64,000 nucleotides of DNA from Wenyingzhuangia marina (GCF_900130035.1 NZ_FQXQ01000003.1:62001-126000); one strand, 5' to 3'. Positions 9,915-19,249 are shown, counted from the stretch's first letter. Numbers and translations are program-made. Notes: generated by a model not told the origin, from the sequence alone.

Positions 9915-11597
9915 ATGAAACATAAAATATTATATTATTTAATTTTAGGCTTCTTTTTTACAGCTTGTGATATTGATCCTTTGCCAATACAAGATCAAAC
10001 AACAGAAGAACTTTGGAGTCATTCGACAACAGGAGAAGGTATTCTAACAAATGCTTATACCAATTTAAATACTGGTTATCCTATTTTTATGGATTACTAT
10101 ACAGATAATGCAGTACCATCTACACCAGGTGATAATCAACTTGCCTTAGGTTCTTGGACCGTAGAAAGTAGCCCTATTGGAAATTGGAATAATAATTATA
10201 CGACAATTAAATACCTTAATTTGTTTATAGAGAATGGAACAGATTTAGTATATGGTGTTTCTGACAAACAAAGAGACTCTATTCTTAAATCAAATAGAGT
10301 AGGAGAAGCTTATTTTTTAAGAGCTTGGTATCAATCAGAATTGTTAAAAAACTATGCTGGTAAAGCAGAAGGTACTTCAGAAGTTCTTGGTTTTCCAATT
10401 GTAACAACTGTTTTGAAACAAGATGATAATTTAGACCTTCCTAGAAATACTTATGAAGAGTGTGTTGCACAAATAGCAAATGACTGTGATAAAGCAATAG
10501 AATTACTTCCTATTAAATATGATGGAGGAACTGATGTTTATACTGGAATCATTAATAGAGGTAGAGCTTCTGGTTTAGCTGCTATGGCTTTAAAGGCTAG
10601 GGTGTATTTAAGTGCTGCTAGTCCTGCATATGGAGATGCTACAAAGGCTTTATGGGAAAGAGCTGCTACAGCAGCTTATGAAGCTATTGAAGCTTCCGGA
10701 GGATTGGTTGATTTAGATAATTATAATAATTTTAATGATATTCAAAGTTTTGACAATATTTGGGTAGAACCAGAATATTCAGCAAATGGATTTGAAAGAA
10801 CTTACTATCCTCCATCTCTTTTTGGAGCAGGTGTTTGTAATCCTTCTCAAAACCTTGTCAATGAATTTCCAACACTTGATGGATATCCAATAGATAATAC
10901 AACTTCTATGTATGATTCAGATCAACCATATTCAAATAGAGATAATAGGTTTTATCGTTTTATTTTCTTTAATGATGATAATTACAATGGAACTACTATT
11001 GAAACTTTTGTTGGTGGTAACGATGCATCTGGAGGATTAAACCAGCAGGGGACTCGTACAGGATACTTTATGAAAAAGCTGACAAGTAAAAATGTTAACC
11101 TTGAAATAGGACAAAATACTACAGATTCTAAATTCTATGTTTATTTAGGAAAAACGGAGTTGTATCTTAATTTTGCTGAAGCTGCTAATGAAGCTTATGG
11201 TCCCAATGGTACTGAATTTTCATTTTCAGCAGCTGATGTGATGGCTAAAATAAGAATGAGAGCTGGAATAGATTCAGACCCTATAACAGCAGAAATGCAA
11301 GATCAATACATGGATGATCAAGTTTTAGCAGGTAAAGATGCTTTTAGAGATTTTATTAAAAGTAATAGAAGAATTGAATTGTGTTTTGAAGGATTTAGAT
11401 TCTGGGATATTCGTAGATGGAATGAATCTTTAAACCACACCATTAGAGGGGTAGAGATAACTAGAGGTACAAATGGAGATGAATATGACTATTTTGATGT
11501 AGAGAATCATACTTTTTCAGATTATATGAGGTATGCACCAGTACCTTTTTCTCAAACTTTAATTATGAATAATCTTAAACAAAATGCGGGTTGGTAA
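9915..11597 (+). CDS. Second SusD/RagB-family lipoprotein
   Basis: Surface binding lipoprotein partner of the second SusC. 560 aa from Met at 9915, chosen because it gives a proper lipoprotein signal with Cys18 (FTAC); the longer ORF start at 9885 would overlap the transporter gene and bury the signal. SusD signatures are AYFLRAWYQSELLKNYAG, the RNTYEECVAQIANDCDKAIELLP helix, and the C-terminal RRIELCFEGFRFWDIRRWN with closing YAPVPFSQTLIMNN...NAGW. 17 nt after the second susC and 25 nt before the DUF1735 lipoprotein, so co-transcribed. Confidence 0.9.
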   Translation: MKHKILYYLILGFFFTACDIDPLPIQDQTTEELWSHSTTGEGILTNAYTNLNTGYPIFMDYYTDNAVPSTPGDNQLALGSWTVESSPIGNWNNNYTTIKYLNLFIENGTDLVYGVSDKQRDSILKSNRVGEAYFLRAWYQSELLKNYAGKAEGTSEVLGFPIVTTVLKQDDNLDLPRNTYEECVAQIANDCDKAIELLPIKYDGGTDVYTGIINRGRASGLAAMALKARVYLSAASPAYGDATKALWERAATAAYEAIEASGGLVDLDNYNNFNDIQSFDNIWVEPEYSANGFERTYYPPSLFGAGVCNPSQNLVNEFPTLDGYPIDNTTSMYDSDQPYSNRDNRFYRFIFFNDDNYNGTTIETFVGGNDASGGLNQQGTRTGYFMKKLTSKNVNLEIGQNTTDSKFYVYLGKTELYLNFAEAANEAYGPNGTEFSFSAADVMAKIRMRAGIDSDPITAEMQDQYMDDQVLAGKDAFRDFIKSNRRIELCFEGFRFWDIRRWNESLNHTIRGVEITRGTNGDEYDYFDVENHTFSDYMRYAPVPFSQTLIMNNLKQNAGW

Positions 11598-11622
11598 CCC
11601 TTAATTTAAAACGTAACATACT

Positions 11623-13059
11623 ATGAAAAAAATATTAATTTTTTCAATAATCATTAGTGTTCTAACAAGTTGCTATGATGAATTTAGATTGGATAATGAG
11701 TTTTCTGCAGTTGCATTCTCAAATGTAACAGGAGGTTCAAATGAGCAAGGTGTTCTTTGGAGAACAGTTGTAAAAGATGAAGGGTTAAAGTTGAATGCAG
11801 GAGTTTATCTAGCGGGTATTTTAGATAATGAAAAAGAAAGATGGGTTGATTTTGAATTAGATCCAGCGCTTTTATCAGGTACAGATTACACGTTGTTACC
11901 TAGTGATTATTATACTTTAAGTAATAATAGTAGATTTATAATACCTTCAGGTAAATCTATTGGTACCGTTGAGGTTCTATTAGATTCTATAAAGTTTTTG
12001 AATGATCCGTTAGCAATAAAAGCAAATTATGCAATTCCTTTTAAATTAACAGAAACTTCTGAAGATAGTATTTTAAGTACTCAAAATACACAAATTCTTG
12101 TTTTAAAATATATCAACCGTCAAGAGGGTTATTATAACCAGAAAGCAAACTATGCAACTATTAATAATGCTGGAGATACTTTAAATACTGGTTCTGTTGA
12201 AAATTTGTTAATGGCAAGTACTTTAGCTTACAACAGTGTTCAGACTAATGGAACAATCAATATTGGTGATTATTATAATATGAAGTATGTTGTTAATGAT
12301 AATAATGAAGTATCAGTAGAGTATGTTCCTAATTTAGATCCAATAGAGATAAGAAATGTAGCTTTAGAGTCAAAAGTAATCGCTGCTAAAGTGTCTGATT
12401 GGGAAGTTGCAGATGCTATTAAAGACGATTATCAACCGACAAGTTCTGAAGATAAAAATGGTGCTGCTTTTGGTAACTGGCCTAACCCTAATGCTTGGGA
12501 TTTTGTTGAATATGAGTTTCCAAGTACATATTCAATTACTAATTCAAATGTATATTGGTGGACTGATTTAGGTGGAATACAAATCCCATATAACACGTAT
12601 TTAGAATATTGGGATCTTGATTCTGAAGAATGGAAATTAATAAGTGGTAGTATTGTTGTTAATGGAGTTTCTATACCAGACGATCAATATGGACTAACAA
12701 CATATGATGAAAACAATAAAGCACCAGGAACTGATGCAGATATGTATAATGAAACTTTCTTTGACCCTATTACTACAAATAAAGTTAGAATTCATTTTAT
12801 TTCAATTGAATCTCAAGGTATTTTAGAATGGCAAGTATGGGGACTGCCAGCTTCATCTAGTCTTGAAACGGCTAGTTATAAAACTATTATTTCAAATGGT
12901 GTTAGTAATTATGATCCGGCTAAGAGTTCTTTTGATTTGAAATATAGAATTTATTACAAAGATCAGAATGATGTGGTTTTAGATTATTATACAGATGTTT
13001 ATTCTAATATTAAGTGGAGAAATAGAATAAGAGATGGTGTTAACGAATGGAGACGTTAG
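11623..13059 (+). CDS. DUF1735-type surface lipoprotein with discoidin-like insert
   Basis: Probable additional glycan-binding lipoprotein of the locus, 478 aa. Lipobox Cys17 (LTSC). Residues about 25-165 look like the BT_3987/DUF1735 beta-sandwich (WVDFELDPALL, YTLLPSDYYTLSNNSRFIIPSGKSIGTVEV split over two strands, YAIPFKLTETS). Residues about 245-420 resemble an F5/8 type C (discoidin) fold (WDFVEYEFP, VYWWTDLGGIQIPYNTYLEY, KVRIHF, EWQVWG). The C-terminus FDLKYRIYYKD...WRNRIRDGVNEWRR is typical of Bacteroidota SGBP-like proteins. Last gene of the operon, followed by a strong terminator. Carbohydrate binding is inferred from family and context. Confidence 0.75.
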   Translation: MKKILIFSIIISVLTSCYDEFRLDNEFSAVAFSNVTGGSNEQGVLWRTVVKDEGLKLNAGVYLAGILDNEKERWVDFELDPALLSGTDYTLLPSDYYTLSNNSRFIIPSGKSIGTVEVLLDSIKFLNDPLAIKANYAIPFKLTETSEDSILSTQNTQILVLKYINRQEGYYNQKANYATINNAGDTLNTGSVENLLMASTLAYNSVQTNGTINIGDYYNMKYVVNDNNEVSVEYVPNLDPIEIRNVALESKVIAAKVSDWEVADAIKDDYQPTSSEDKNGAAFGNWPNPNAWDFVEYEFPSTYSITNSNVYWWTDLGGIQIPYNTYLEYWDLDSEEWKLISGSIVVNGVSIPDDQYGLTTYDENNKAPGTDADMYNETFFDPITTNKVRIHFISIESQGILEWQVWGLPASSSLETASYKTIISNGVSNYDPAKSSFDLKYRIYYKDQNDVVLDYYTDVYSNIKWRNRIRDGVNEWRR

Positions 13060-13107
13060 TTTAGATATACGATAAAGTATAAAATTTGTTTTAGTTTTAT
13101 TTAAAAA

Positions 13108-13156
13108 AATAACCTAAACTATTTCGTGTGTTGAAATAGCTTAGGTTATTTTTTTT
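13108..13156 (+). terminator. Terminator of the sus operon
   Basis: 18-nt arms at 13108-13125 and 13133-13150 pair at 17 of 18 positions around a 7-nt loop, followed by a run of eight T. It closes the susC-to-DUF1735 operon. Confidence 0.9.
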
Positions 13157-13484
13157 GAAGTTTATTTTAAAGTTGATAGTTTCAGTTGCTATATAATTAT
13201 ATCAGCATTTTATTTTTAATATAACTTGTTGAGTGGGCTATTTTGTTTTTTATGAGTGAAAGAAAATTAAGTAGATTACTGACAATAGAGTACAACGTTG
13301 AATATAGTCTTTTAGGTAGTGTGAAAACAATTAATTTCTATATTACATGTTTTAATTCTATGCTATAATACAGCTTAAAACGTATTAATTCATAAAGAAT
13401 AAATCTCAAATTAAAATACTATTTATAAAAAAAACAGGATCTGATGAGGATGTCATATAATTTTACATTATATATGGGGTATAT
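13157..13484. other. Intergenic, nothing recognised
   Basis: About 330 bp of A/T-rich sequence between two convergent genes. I see no ORF, RNA gene or strong hairpin in it; it presumably holds the 3' untranslated end of the haloperoxidase gene. Confidence 0.5.
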
Positions 13485-16400
13485 TTATTCTTTAACTATT
13501 ATCTTTCTTATATTTTTTTGACCATTTGAGACTTCCAATATATATATTCCACTAGAAAGAAATTGTAGATTAATTTTATAGTCAGTACGATCTGTAATTT
13601 TAGTGAGGACTTTTTCTCCTAACATATTATAAAAAGATATTTTTTTAGTACTCTTAATTCGTCCAAATTTCTCTCTAATATTTATAACTAATTCATCAGA
13701 AACAGGGTTTGGATATGCATTAAGAATCATGGAATCATCCTCAGGAAATTCTTGTTGATTGTTAAAATATTGGGTAGCAAAATTAAAAGTATTAACGCCA
13801 ATTTTCTCCCCGATAATTCTACCAGGAATATCATCTATTGGTGGGTGTATACCACCCCAAATTCTAGACAGACTACATTGATCAGATGCATCTCTATAAG
13901 TAGCCCATTGCAGTTTAATATCTTGAGAAGGGCCTTCTTCAAAAACTAAAAAGTCATTCTTACGAGCTAAAAATTCACCATAACCTCCAGGAAAATAAGC
14001 ATTTCCTGTTAGTAAAGTTAAGACTTCAGCAGCAGCTCTAGAATAAGTGGAATGCCCTGATACATAACCAGCAAATGGAGGGGTGACAAATGTAGGACGT
14101 TGATATGGCCACCAATTTTCAGCTAAAATCCATCCTACCCCTGCTTCATCAACCTCAGGATTATTAATATAGTCATGACCTTTCCAACTATATAATTTTA
14201 TTTTTCCTAAGTTTTCATTATTAGCTCCTACCAAAGGATCATTTTCTGTAATAATTTCAATATATCTTTCATCTAAAGGAATCCCAGCAACATTATAATT
14301 TTCTAAAGAAGGATCCGAACTTTGTCCTTTTTTTGCCATGTAACGAATAGCAGAGATAGGTCTAATATAATCATACCATCCTTTAATTCCCCATGCAGAT
14401 ATAGCTGAATCATGCATTGCTCCACCTAAAATAAAATATGATTTGACATCCCATTCTAAATTAGACAAAACATCTCCTTTACCTTTAAATTTTTTTTCTA
14501 GTAAAGGATTATCATTTATATAATTTAAGATGGTAAACCAATGCCCAGGTGGTGTTTCTGAGTCTGGACCATCAGCCCAAAATTCTGCTAAAACTCTAGC
14601 GTAATCAGCTCTATGAACTAATTGCGTTTTGTAAGGTTGATTAGTGTATGGGTTTAGAGCATGACCTTTACCAATGTCACCTCCATCAATTTCTTTATAA
14701 AAATTTGGATATTCAGAATAAGTAGATGGAAAGTCTTTAAGATCAATATTTCCTATTGATTTTGGTGAAATATCCCATATAACACCATCTTTAGGATCTA
14801 ATTGTGCTCCCCATTTAGAAACTAAAGCAAATGCCCATTTATAAGAATCACTTTCAGAGGTTGATTCAGTTGTGTTTAAATAAGGAGGAGGTCCTGGATC
14901 ATCATAAACGCTATATGTATTTCCAGAACGTTGATAATTTTTCTGATCATCTTCTTTAAGAGCAAAGGGTAGTACTTTACCCCATTCTGGTCCTAAAAAA
15001 CTTGGTGTAGTACCAGTTATTATATTTCCACTTTGATCTATAAAAGAGTTAAATTTTAAAGGTTGCCAACGATTAGGATTAATATTACTGATATCATCAG
15101 GAGCCAAAAGATTCAATGGCTCATTTACAGGTTCATAATAAGAGTTTTTGTATTGATTAATTTCATTAGAACCATCTGTAAAACCATAATTAATAATAAT
15201 TTGTGCAATGAAATTACCTAATGCCGCACCATCTCCATCTGAATAATCAACAGATGTGATTGTTTTGTCATAACCAAGCTCATCCATTGTTGAATTGAAG
15301 ACTTCTTGTGTTTTTAATTTATTTGGCGAGTTTTTAAAACGATGTGTTAGTAATCTATAGGCAGCATAACTAATGGCTTTGTGTCTTGAAATTTCTATAT
15401 CTTCTGACGGAGTAAACCCATTAAATACATTGTTGAAATTGTGTACCTGTTTTCCTAAAAGATAAGTTTCTGCATTATCATCAAACACCGCCCAAGCATC
15501 ATACATAGCAATACTTGTATGAAATAAATTACGTGCATGAACAGTTGGTCTTGCATAGTCTTTTCTAATACCTTCTAACAGGGCTTCATTCCAAACTCTC
15601 GCTACTGAAGGCTTATTTTTATCGATATCAGCACCATCTTCAGATAAGGAAATATTTAATTCTATTTTTTCACTATGGCATTGTCCATTATTTTCAATTA
15701 AAGATATGGTACCTTGATTTTGTGCTCCCCATTTTATTTTAATACTATTGTTTATTTCCTCAATAATTTGTCCTCCTGAAACATCCCAGTTAAGATCAGA
15801 ATTGATTCCTGAAGGATAGGTGTAAATTTCTATACTATTATTTTTAGGGTTTGTGTTTCCTGATATTTCATCAGGTTCCAAATAATTACAACTTCCTGAA
15901 CTAATGGTTGCATTTGGGTTGTAGTTACAAGAATAAGGGTCTGTACATCCATATATTTTTACACTAGGTTCTGATTCAAGTACTGAAAAACCGTTGTTTT
16001 CAATAGCAAGTATGGTTTTGTCTACAGGTAAATTTTTATAGATTTCTACTAGACCGGATGGCCATGATATTTTTAATTCTAATACTTTTGTTTGTTTACC
16101 TAAACCAAAATGAACAGGTTGTAAACTTTGAGAAATAAAACCTATACCGGTATAGTATCTATGTAAAATTCCATCTGAACCTTCATGCGTTTTTATGGAT
16201 ATGGTTGTTCCAATAGCATCTCTATTAGATACAGTACCTTGTAACTTAATTTTTAACCAATGGAGGTTGTTTTTTTCTTGTGTAAAATCTCTAATTTTGT
16301 TTTCATAAAAATATGATGGACTGTCATTGTTCGTGACAAAAAGATCTAAATCTCCATCATTATCATAATCAAAAACAGCAGCACCAACACTAATTGTTAA

Positions 16401-17564
16401 GGCATCTAATTTTGTCTTTTCAGAACTGTCAATAAAACCTTCTACGCCATTGTTGTCAATATATAAATTTTCAAAATAGACATTTTTTTGATTGCTAATA
16501 TTTCCATATTTATAACCATTAACTACAAATAAATCTTCATCTCTGTCTAAGTCAAAATCTGAAAAATTAACATCCCAAGCCCAGCCAGTATTTTTTACAC
16601 CTAAACTTTCTGCTATATCTGTATATTTAGCCTTTGCTGTTTTTTTATAAAAGGTGTTGTTAAATATTGCTGTTATATAAAAATCGAAGTTCCCATCATT
16701 ATTATAGTCTCCAATAGCAACTCCCATATCATTTTTGGAGTTATCTAAGTTGTAGGCTTCAGCTTGTTCTGTAAATCCTGTTCCTTGATTATTAATAAAT
16801 AATTCATTTGTTTCTGCTTGAGAATCATTGGCAACTAATAAATCTAACCATCCATCATTATTAAAATCAAATGGAAAAGCAAGAAAAGCAAACTTGTCAT
16901 CTAAAATACCTTTAAATATGTTGCTAACATTTGTGAATGTACCATCACCATTATTTTTATACAAGCTATTTCCATCACAGTCTTTACTCCAATCACAGAT
17001 GTATAAGTCTAGAAAACCATCTTTATTATAGTCAAACCAGGTAGCTCCTGTGCTATCACATGAATCGTATTTTTTAATTCCAGCATTCTCTGTTACATCT
17101 ATAAAAGTACCATTACCTTTATTATGAAAAAGTAGGTTTTTATTAGAGTTTGTAAAAAAGATATCTGGATATCCATCATTGTCATAATCTCCCCAAAAAG
17201 CACCATGTTTATCACCTTTTATACTACTCTCAAATGATTTAGTATTTTCGCTTTTAAGTAATAAATTAATAATACCAGATGATTCTGTTACATCGGTAAA
17301 GGTACCATCGTTATTGTTTCTAAATAATTTACTATGGCTAATTTCTACTCCGTCCTTATCTTTTGCCTTGGCAACAACAAAAATATCCAAATCATTATCC
17401 TTATCATAATCTGCAACAGAAACACCATTATTTTCTTCTAATGTACTTAAGCCAGATTCTATTTCTATTCTTTCAAAAGTTTGTGCTTTTAAGGAAAATC
17501 TAGAGATTAAAATGCCATATATTAAAATTATAAAGTAACATTTTAGAAATTTTTTGTTAAGCAT
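13485..17564 (-). CDS. FG-GAP/ASPIC-UnbV - vanadium haloperoxidase fusion with T9SS tail
   Basis: Large secreted protein of 1359 aa. Signal peptide 1-27. Residues 45-420 hold repeated FG-GAP/VCBS blades with calcium loops (DYDKDNDLD, DYDNDGYPD, DFNNDGWLD, DYDNDGDLD). 445-512 is an ASPIC/UnbV module (NRDAIGTTI, VHFGLG, WPSGLVE). 539-559 is a Cys-containing GCTDPYSCNYNPNA motif, then a PKD-like stretch. 650-1265 is a vanadium-dependent haloperoxidase/PAP2 domain carrying the whole vanadate-site signature KX6RP (Lys1061, Arg1068), SGH (1169-1171) and SRX5HX3D (Arg1234, His1240, Asp1244). 1282-1359 is a type IX secretion sorting domain (NAYPNPVSD to the basic end). Family knowledge: such enzymes oxidise halides with H2O2, or act as acid phosphatases; halide preference cannot be read here. 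Confidence 0.88.
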   Translation of the reverse strand: MLNKKFLKCYFIILIYGILISRFSLKAQTFERIEIESGLSTLEENNGVSVADYDKDNDLDIFVVAKAKDKDGVEISHSKLFRNNNDGTFTDVTESSGIINLLLKSENTKSFESSIKGDKHGAFWGDYDNDGYPDIFFTNSNKNLLFHNKGNGTFIDVTENAGIKKYDSCDSTGATWFDYNKDGFLDLYICDWSKDCDGNSLYKNNGDGTFTNVSNIFKGILDDKFAFLAFPFDFNNDGWLDLLVANDSQAETNELFINNQGTGFTEQAEAYNLDNSKNDMGVAIGDYNNDGNFDFYITAIFNNTFYKKTAKAKYTDIAESLGVKNTGWAWDVNFSDFDLDRDEDLFVVNGYKYGNISNQKNVYFENLYIDNNGVEGFIDSSEKTKLDALTISVGAAVFDYDNDGDLDLFVTNNDSPSYFYENKIRDFTQEKNNLHWLKIKLQGTVSNRDAIGTTISIKTHEGSDGILHRYYTGIGFISQSLQPVHFGLGKQTKVLELKISWPSGLVEIYKNLPVDKTILAIENNGFSVLESEPSVKIYGCTDPYSCNYNPNATISSGSCNYLEPDEISGNTNPKNNSIEIYTYPSGINSDLNWDVSGGQIIEEINNSIKIKWGAQNQGTISLIENNGQCHSEKIELNISLSEDGADIDKNKPSVARVWNEALLEGIRKDYARPTVHARNLFHTSIAMYDAWAVFDDNAETYLLGKQVHNFNNVFNGFTPSEDIEISRHKAISYAAYRLLTHRFKNSPNKLKTQEVFNSTMDELGYDKTITSVDYSDGDGAALGNFIAQIIINYGFTDGSNEINQYKNSYYEPVNEPLNLLAPDDISNINPNRWQPLKFNSFIDQSGNIITGTTPSFLGPEWGKVLPFALKEDDQKNYQRSGNTYSVYDDPGPPPYLNTTESTSESDSYKWAFALVSKWGAQLDPKDGVIWDISPKSIGNIDLKDFPSTYSEYPNFYKEIDGGDIGKGHALNPYTNQPYKTQLVHRADYARVLAEFWADGPDSETPPGHWFTILNYINDNPLLEKKFKGKGDVLSNLEWDVKSYFILGGAMHDSAISAWGIKGWYDYIRPISAIRYMAKKGQSSDPSLENYNVAGIPLDERYIEIITENDPLVGANNENLGKIKLYSWKGHDYINNPEVDEAGVGWILAENWWPYQRPTFVTPPFAGYVSGHSTYSRAAAEVLTLLTGNAYFPGGYGEFLARKNDFLVFEEGPSQDIKLQWATYRDASDQCSLSRIWGGIHPPIDDIPGRIIGEKIGVNTFNFATQYFNNQQEFPEDDSMILNAYPNPVSDELVINIREKFGRIKSTKKISFYNMLGEKVLTKITDRTDYKINLQFLSSGIYILEVSNGQKNIRKIIVKE

Positions 17565-17645
17565 TTATTTAGTATATCTTTTGATAATATTAATTTATTT
17601 TAAACCCATAACATAATGTATGAAAAAACTAAAAGTATTGTATAG

Positions 17646-17653
17646 CAAAAATA
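17646..17653 (-). promoter_or_regulatory. Candidate -7 element of the haloperoxidase gene
   Basis: TATTTTTG on the minus strand matches TAnnTTTG exactly and would give a leader of roughly 75 nt. No convincing -33 TTTG lies at the expected distance, so this is tentative. Confidence 0.35.
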
Positions 17654-17896
17654 CTATAATGGTCTGGTTTTGAATAAGTGTGATTATGTTAAAAGTAATA
17701 CTATATTATCTTTTTTGCTTATATTTTAAATATAAGCATTATAGTACTAATAATTATTTCTAATTATTATAGAAGTAAATTTTATATCTAAATTAAAATG
17801 ATTAATACTACCAATTCAGATAAGTTTGGTACTTAGGTTTCAATTGTTTTTCTTGTGCTAAGAAAGCGACTAGATAAATTCTTGGAAAAATTATAA
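17654..17896. other. Intergenic with two A/T hairpins
   Basis: Remainder of the 332-bp gap between the haloperoxidase and exchanger genes. It holds two perfect but A/T-only inverted repeats: 17717-17737 (10-bp arms, 1-nt centre) and 17748-17769 (9-bp arms, 4-nt loop). They lie downstream of the exchanger gene on the minus strand but lack a T run, so a terminator role is only possible. No ORF seen. Confidence 0.4.
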
Positions 17897-18841
17897 TTAC
17901 ACAAAAACAGTAAAGTAAATAAAGGCAGTATATACAGATAGTAAAACAATTCCTTCTTTAAGCCCAAATTTTAATTTGGTGGGAATAAAACACAATGGAA
18001 AAACCAATAAAGCTACTGCAAGCATCCAGTATATATCGTTGGTTACAATATTCAAATCCCCCACTTTTATAGGGGTAATCATAGAAGTAATTCCTAATAC
18101 AGCCAAAATATTAAAAATATTAGATCCTATTAAGTTTCCTAAAGAAATGGCTTTTTCTTTTTTAATGATGGCAATAATAGAAGCGGCAAGTTCTGGAATA
18201 CTGGTTCCTATAGACACAATGGTTACGCCAATAATACGTTCACTAATTCCTATGGCTTCAGCAAAACCAACAGCTCCTTTTATTAATAATTCCGAACCAC
18301 CCCATAATCCAAGACCACCAATGAATAATAAAAACAAGGTTTTTGTTAATGGAGTTTCATCGCTTTGTATGTTTAACTCCTCATCGGTAATGGTTTTTTT
18401 GCTTTGTAAGCGAAGTAAGTAATATAGAAATGCAACAAGCAACACAAATAAGATAACTCCTTCAGTTCTATCTAAAACCAAATCATAACTAATAAATAAG
18501 TAAAGTAGCACAGAAGAAACCATCATCATAGGCCAGTCAATGGTGTAAAAAGATTTTCCTACATCAATGGTTCCTAAACATACTGTAACTCCTAAAACCA
18601 ATGCTAAATTAGCTATGTTAGATCCGATTACATTCCCTAGTGCTAAATCAGGAAACCCATCTAAAGCCGATTTAATACTTACAATAAGTTCAGGTGCAGA
18701 GGTTGCAAATGAAACCACTGTCATTCCTATAACTATCTTAGAAATATTTAATTTTAAGGAGATGTTTACAGAAGCTTTTAAAAGCCAGTCACCACCAAAA
18801 ATTAATAGCACCAAACCGATAACAATGTAAAGTATGTTCAT
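17897..18841 (-). CDS. Calcium/sodium antiporter (YrbG-type CaCA family)
   Basis: Inner membrane cation exchanger, 314 aa, about ten transmembrane segments. The two inverted alpha repeats are visible: SFATSAPELIVSI with GNVIGSNIANLALVLG (residues about 45-85) and SIGTSIPELAASI with GNLIGSNIFNILAVLG (about 205-250), which supply the acidic ion-binding residues in this family. Family members swap Na+ (sometimes with K+) for Ca2+. Monocistronic on the minus strand, divergent from a small conserved ORF 42 bp away. Confidence 0.92.
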   Translation of the reverse strand: MNILYIVIGLVLLIFGGDWLLKASVNISLKLNISKIVIGMTVVSFATSAPELIVSIKSALDGFPDLALGNVIGSNIANLALVLGVTVCLGTIDVGKSFYTIDWPMMMVSSVLLYLFISYDLVLDRTEGVILFVLLVAFLYYLLRLQSKKTITDEELNIQSDETPLTKTLFLLFIGGLGLWGGSELLIKGAVGFAEAIGISERIIGVTIVSIGTSIPELAASIIAIIKKEKAISLGNLIGSNIFNILAVLGITSMITPIKVGDLNIVTNDIYWMLAVALLVFPLCFIPTKLKFGLKEGIVLLSVYTAFIYFTVFV

Positions 18842-18883
18842 TTTTTATTAATTTAGTGCGAATATACTTTTAATTTGTATGCT

Positions 18884-19033
18884 ATGAAAAAAACAATCTT
18901 TAGATCTTTAGCTAAATGCAACAAGTTATTATTGCCTTCATATGGACGTAAACAATTGGATATTAGCAGGGCATCTAAATTGCAATTAATGTTAATAGGA
19001 TGGAGGTGCTATGTTACTAAAAATTCTCTATAA
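18884..19033 (+). CDS. Small conserved basic protein (49 aa)
   Basis: Short ORF encoding 49 residues, MKKTIFRSLAKCNKLLLPSY at the start and LIGWRCYVTKNSL at the end. Strongly basic, with a hydrophobic central helix (KLQLMLIGW), no signal peptide. From memory, similar proteins of about 50 aa beginning MKK and ending in GWR.YVTKN are widespread in Flavobacteriaceae, sometimes mislabelled as SsrA-binding protein; function unknown. It lies 57 nt before the tRNA-Arg gene and divergent to the exchanger. Codon bias and conserved ending support a real gene. Confidence 0.7.
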   Translation: MKKTIFRSLAKCNKLLLPSYGRKQLDISRASKLQLMLIGWRCYVTKNSL

Positions 19034-19048
19034 AAAGTTTATATTTAT

Positions 19049-19079
19049 TTTGCGACATTGTAATAAAGCTCTATATTTG
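19049..19079 (+). promoter_or_regulatory. tRNA-Arg promoter
   Basis: TTTG at 19049-19052, exactly 19 nt, then TATATTTG at 19072-19079: a full match to the Bacteroidota housekeeping promoter (TTTG / TAnnTTTG). The tRNA 5' end is 12 nt downstream, giving a very short leader. Confidence 0.85.
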
Positions 19080-19090
19080 CATCCGCAATC

Positions 19091-19164
19091 GGCTCCGTAG
19101 CATAACTGAATAGTGCACTTGATTACGGCTCAAGAGGTTGGAGGTTTGAATCCTCCCGGAGTCA
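19091..19164 (+). tRNA. tRNA-Arg (anticodon ACG)
   Basis: 74-nt cloverleaf: acceptor GGCTCCG / CGGAGTC (one G-U), D stem GCAT / GTGC, anticodon stem CTTGA / TCAAG around loop TTACGGC with anticodon ACG, variable AGGTT, T stem GGAGG / CCTCC, discriminator A. CCA is not encoded. The T loop is TTTGAAT (U56 in place of C56) and the D loop has GA in place of G18 G19, so the 19-56 tertiary pair appears to be A-U. It would read CGN codons after A34-to-I editing by TadA. Confidence 0.95.
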
Positions 19165-19168
19165 CAAC

Positions 19169-19204
19169 AAAAACTCATTATATTAATTTATGATGAGTTT
19201 TTTT
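19169..19204 (+). terminator. Terminator after tRNA-Arg
   Basis: Ten-bp arms at 19169-19178 and 19193-19202 (AAAAACTCAT / ATGAGTTTTT), 14-nt loop, then further T residues, starting 5 nt after the tRNA. Confidence 0.85.
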
Positions 19205-19249
19205 ATGTGCTATATAGTTAGAGATGTTTAAGAGTATATTTTCTAAAAT

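Noticed and set aside
17717-17769. Pair of hairpins as terminator or riboswitch
   Set aside because: Stems are A/T only, lack a T run on the minus strand and show no conserved aptamer-like core.
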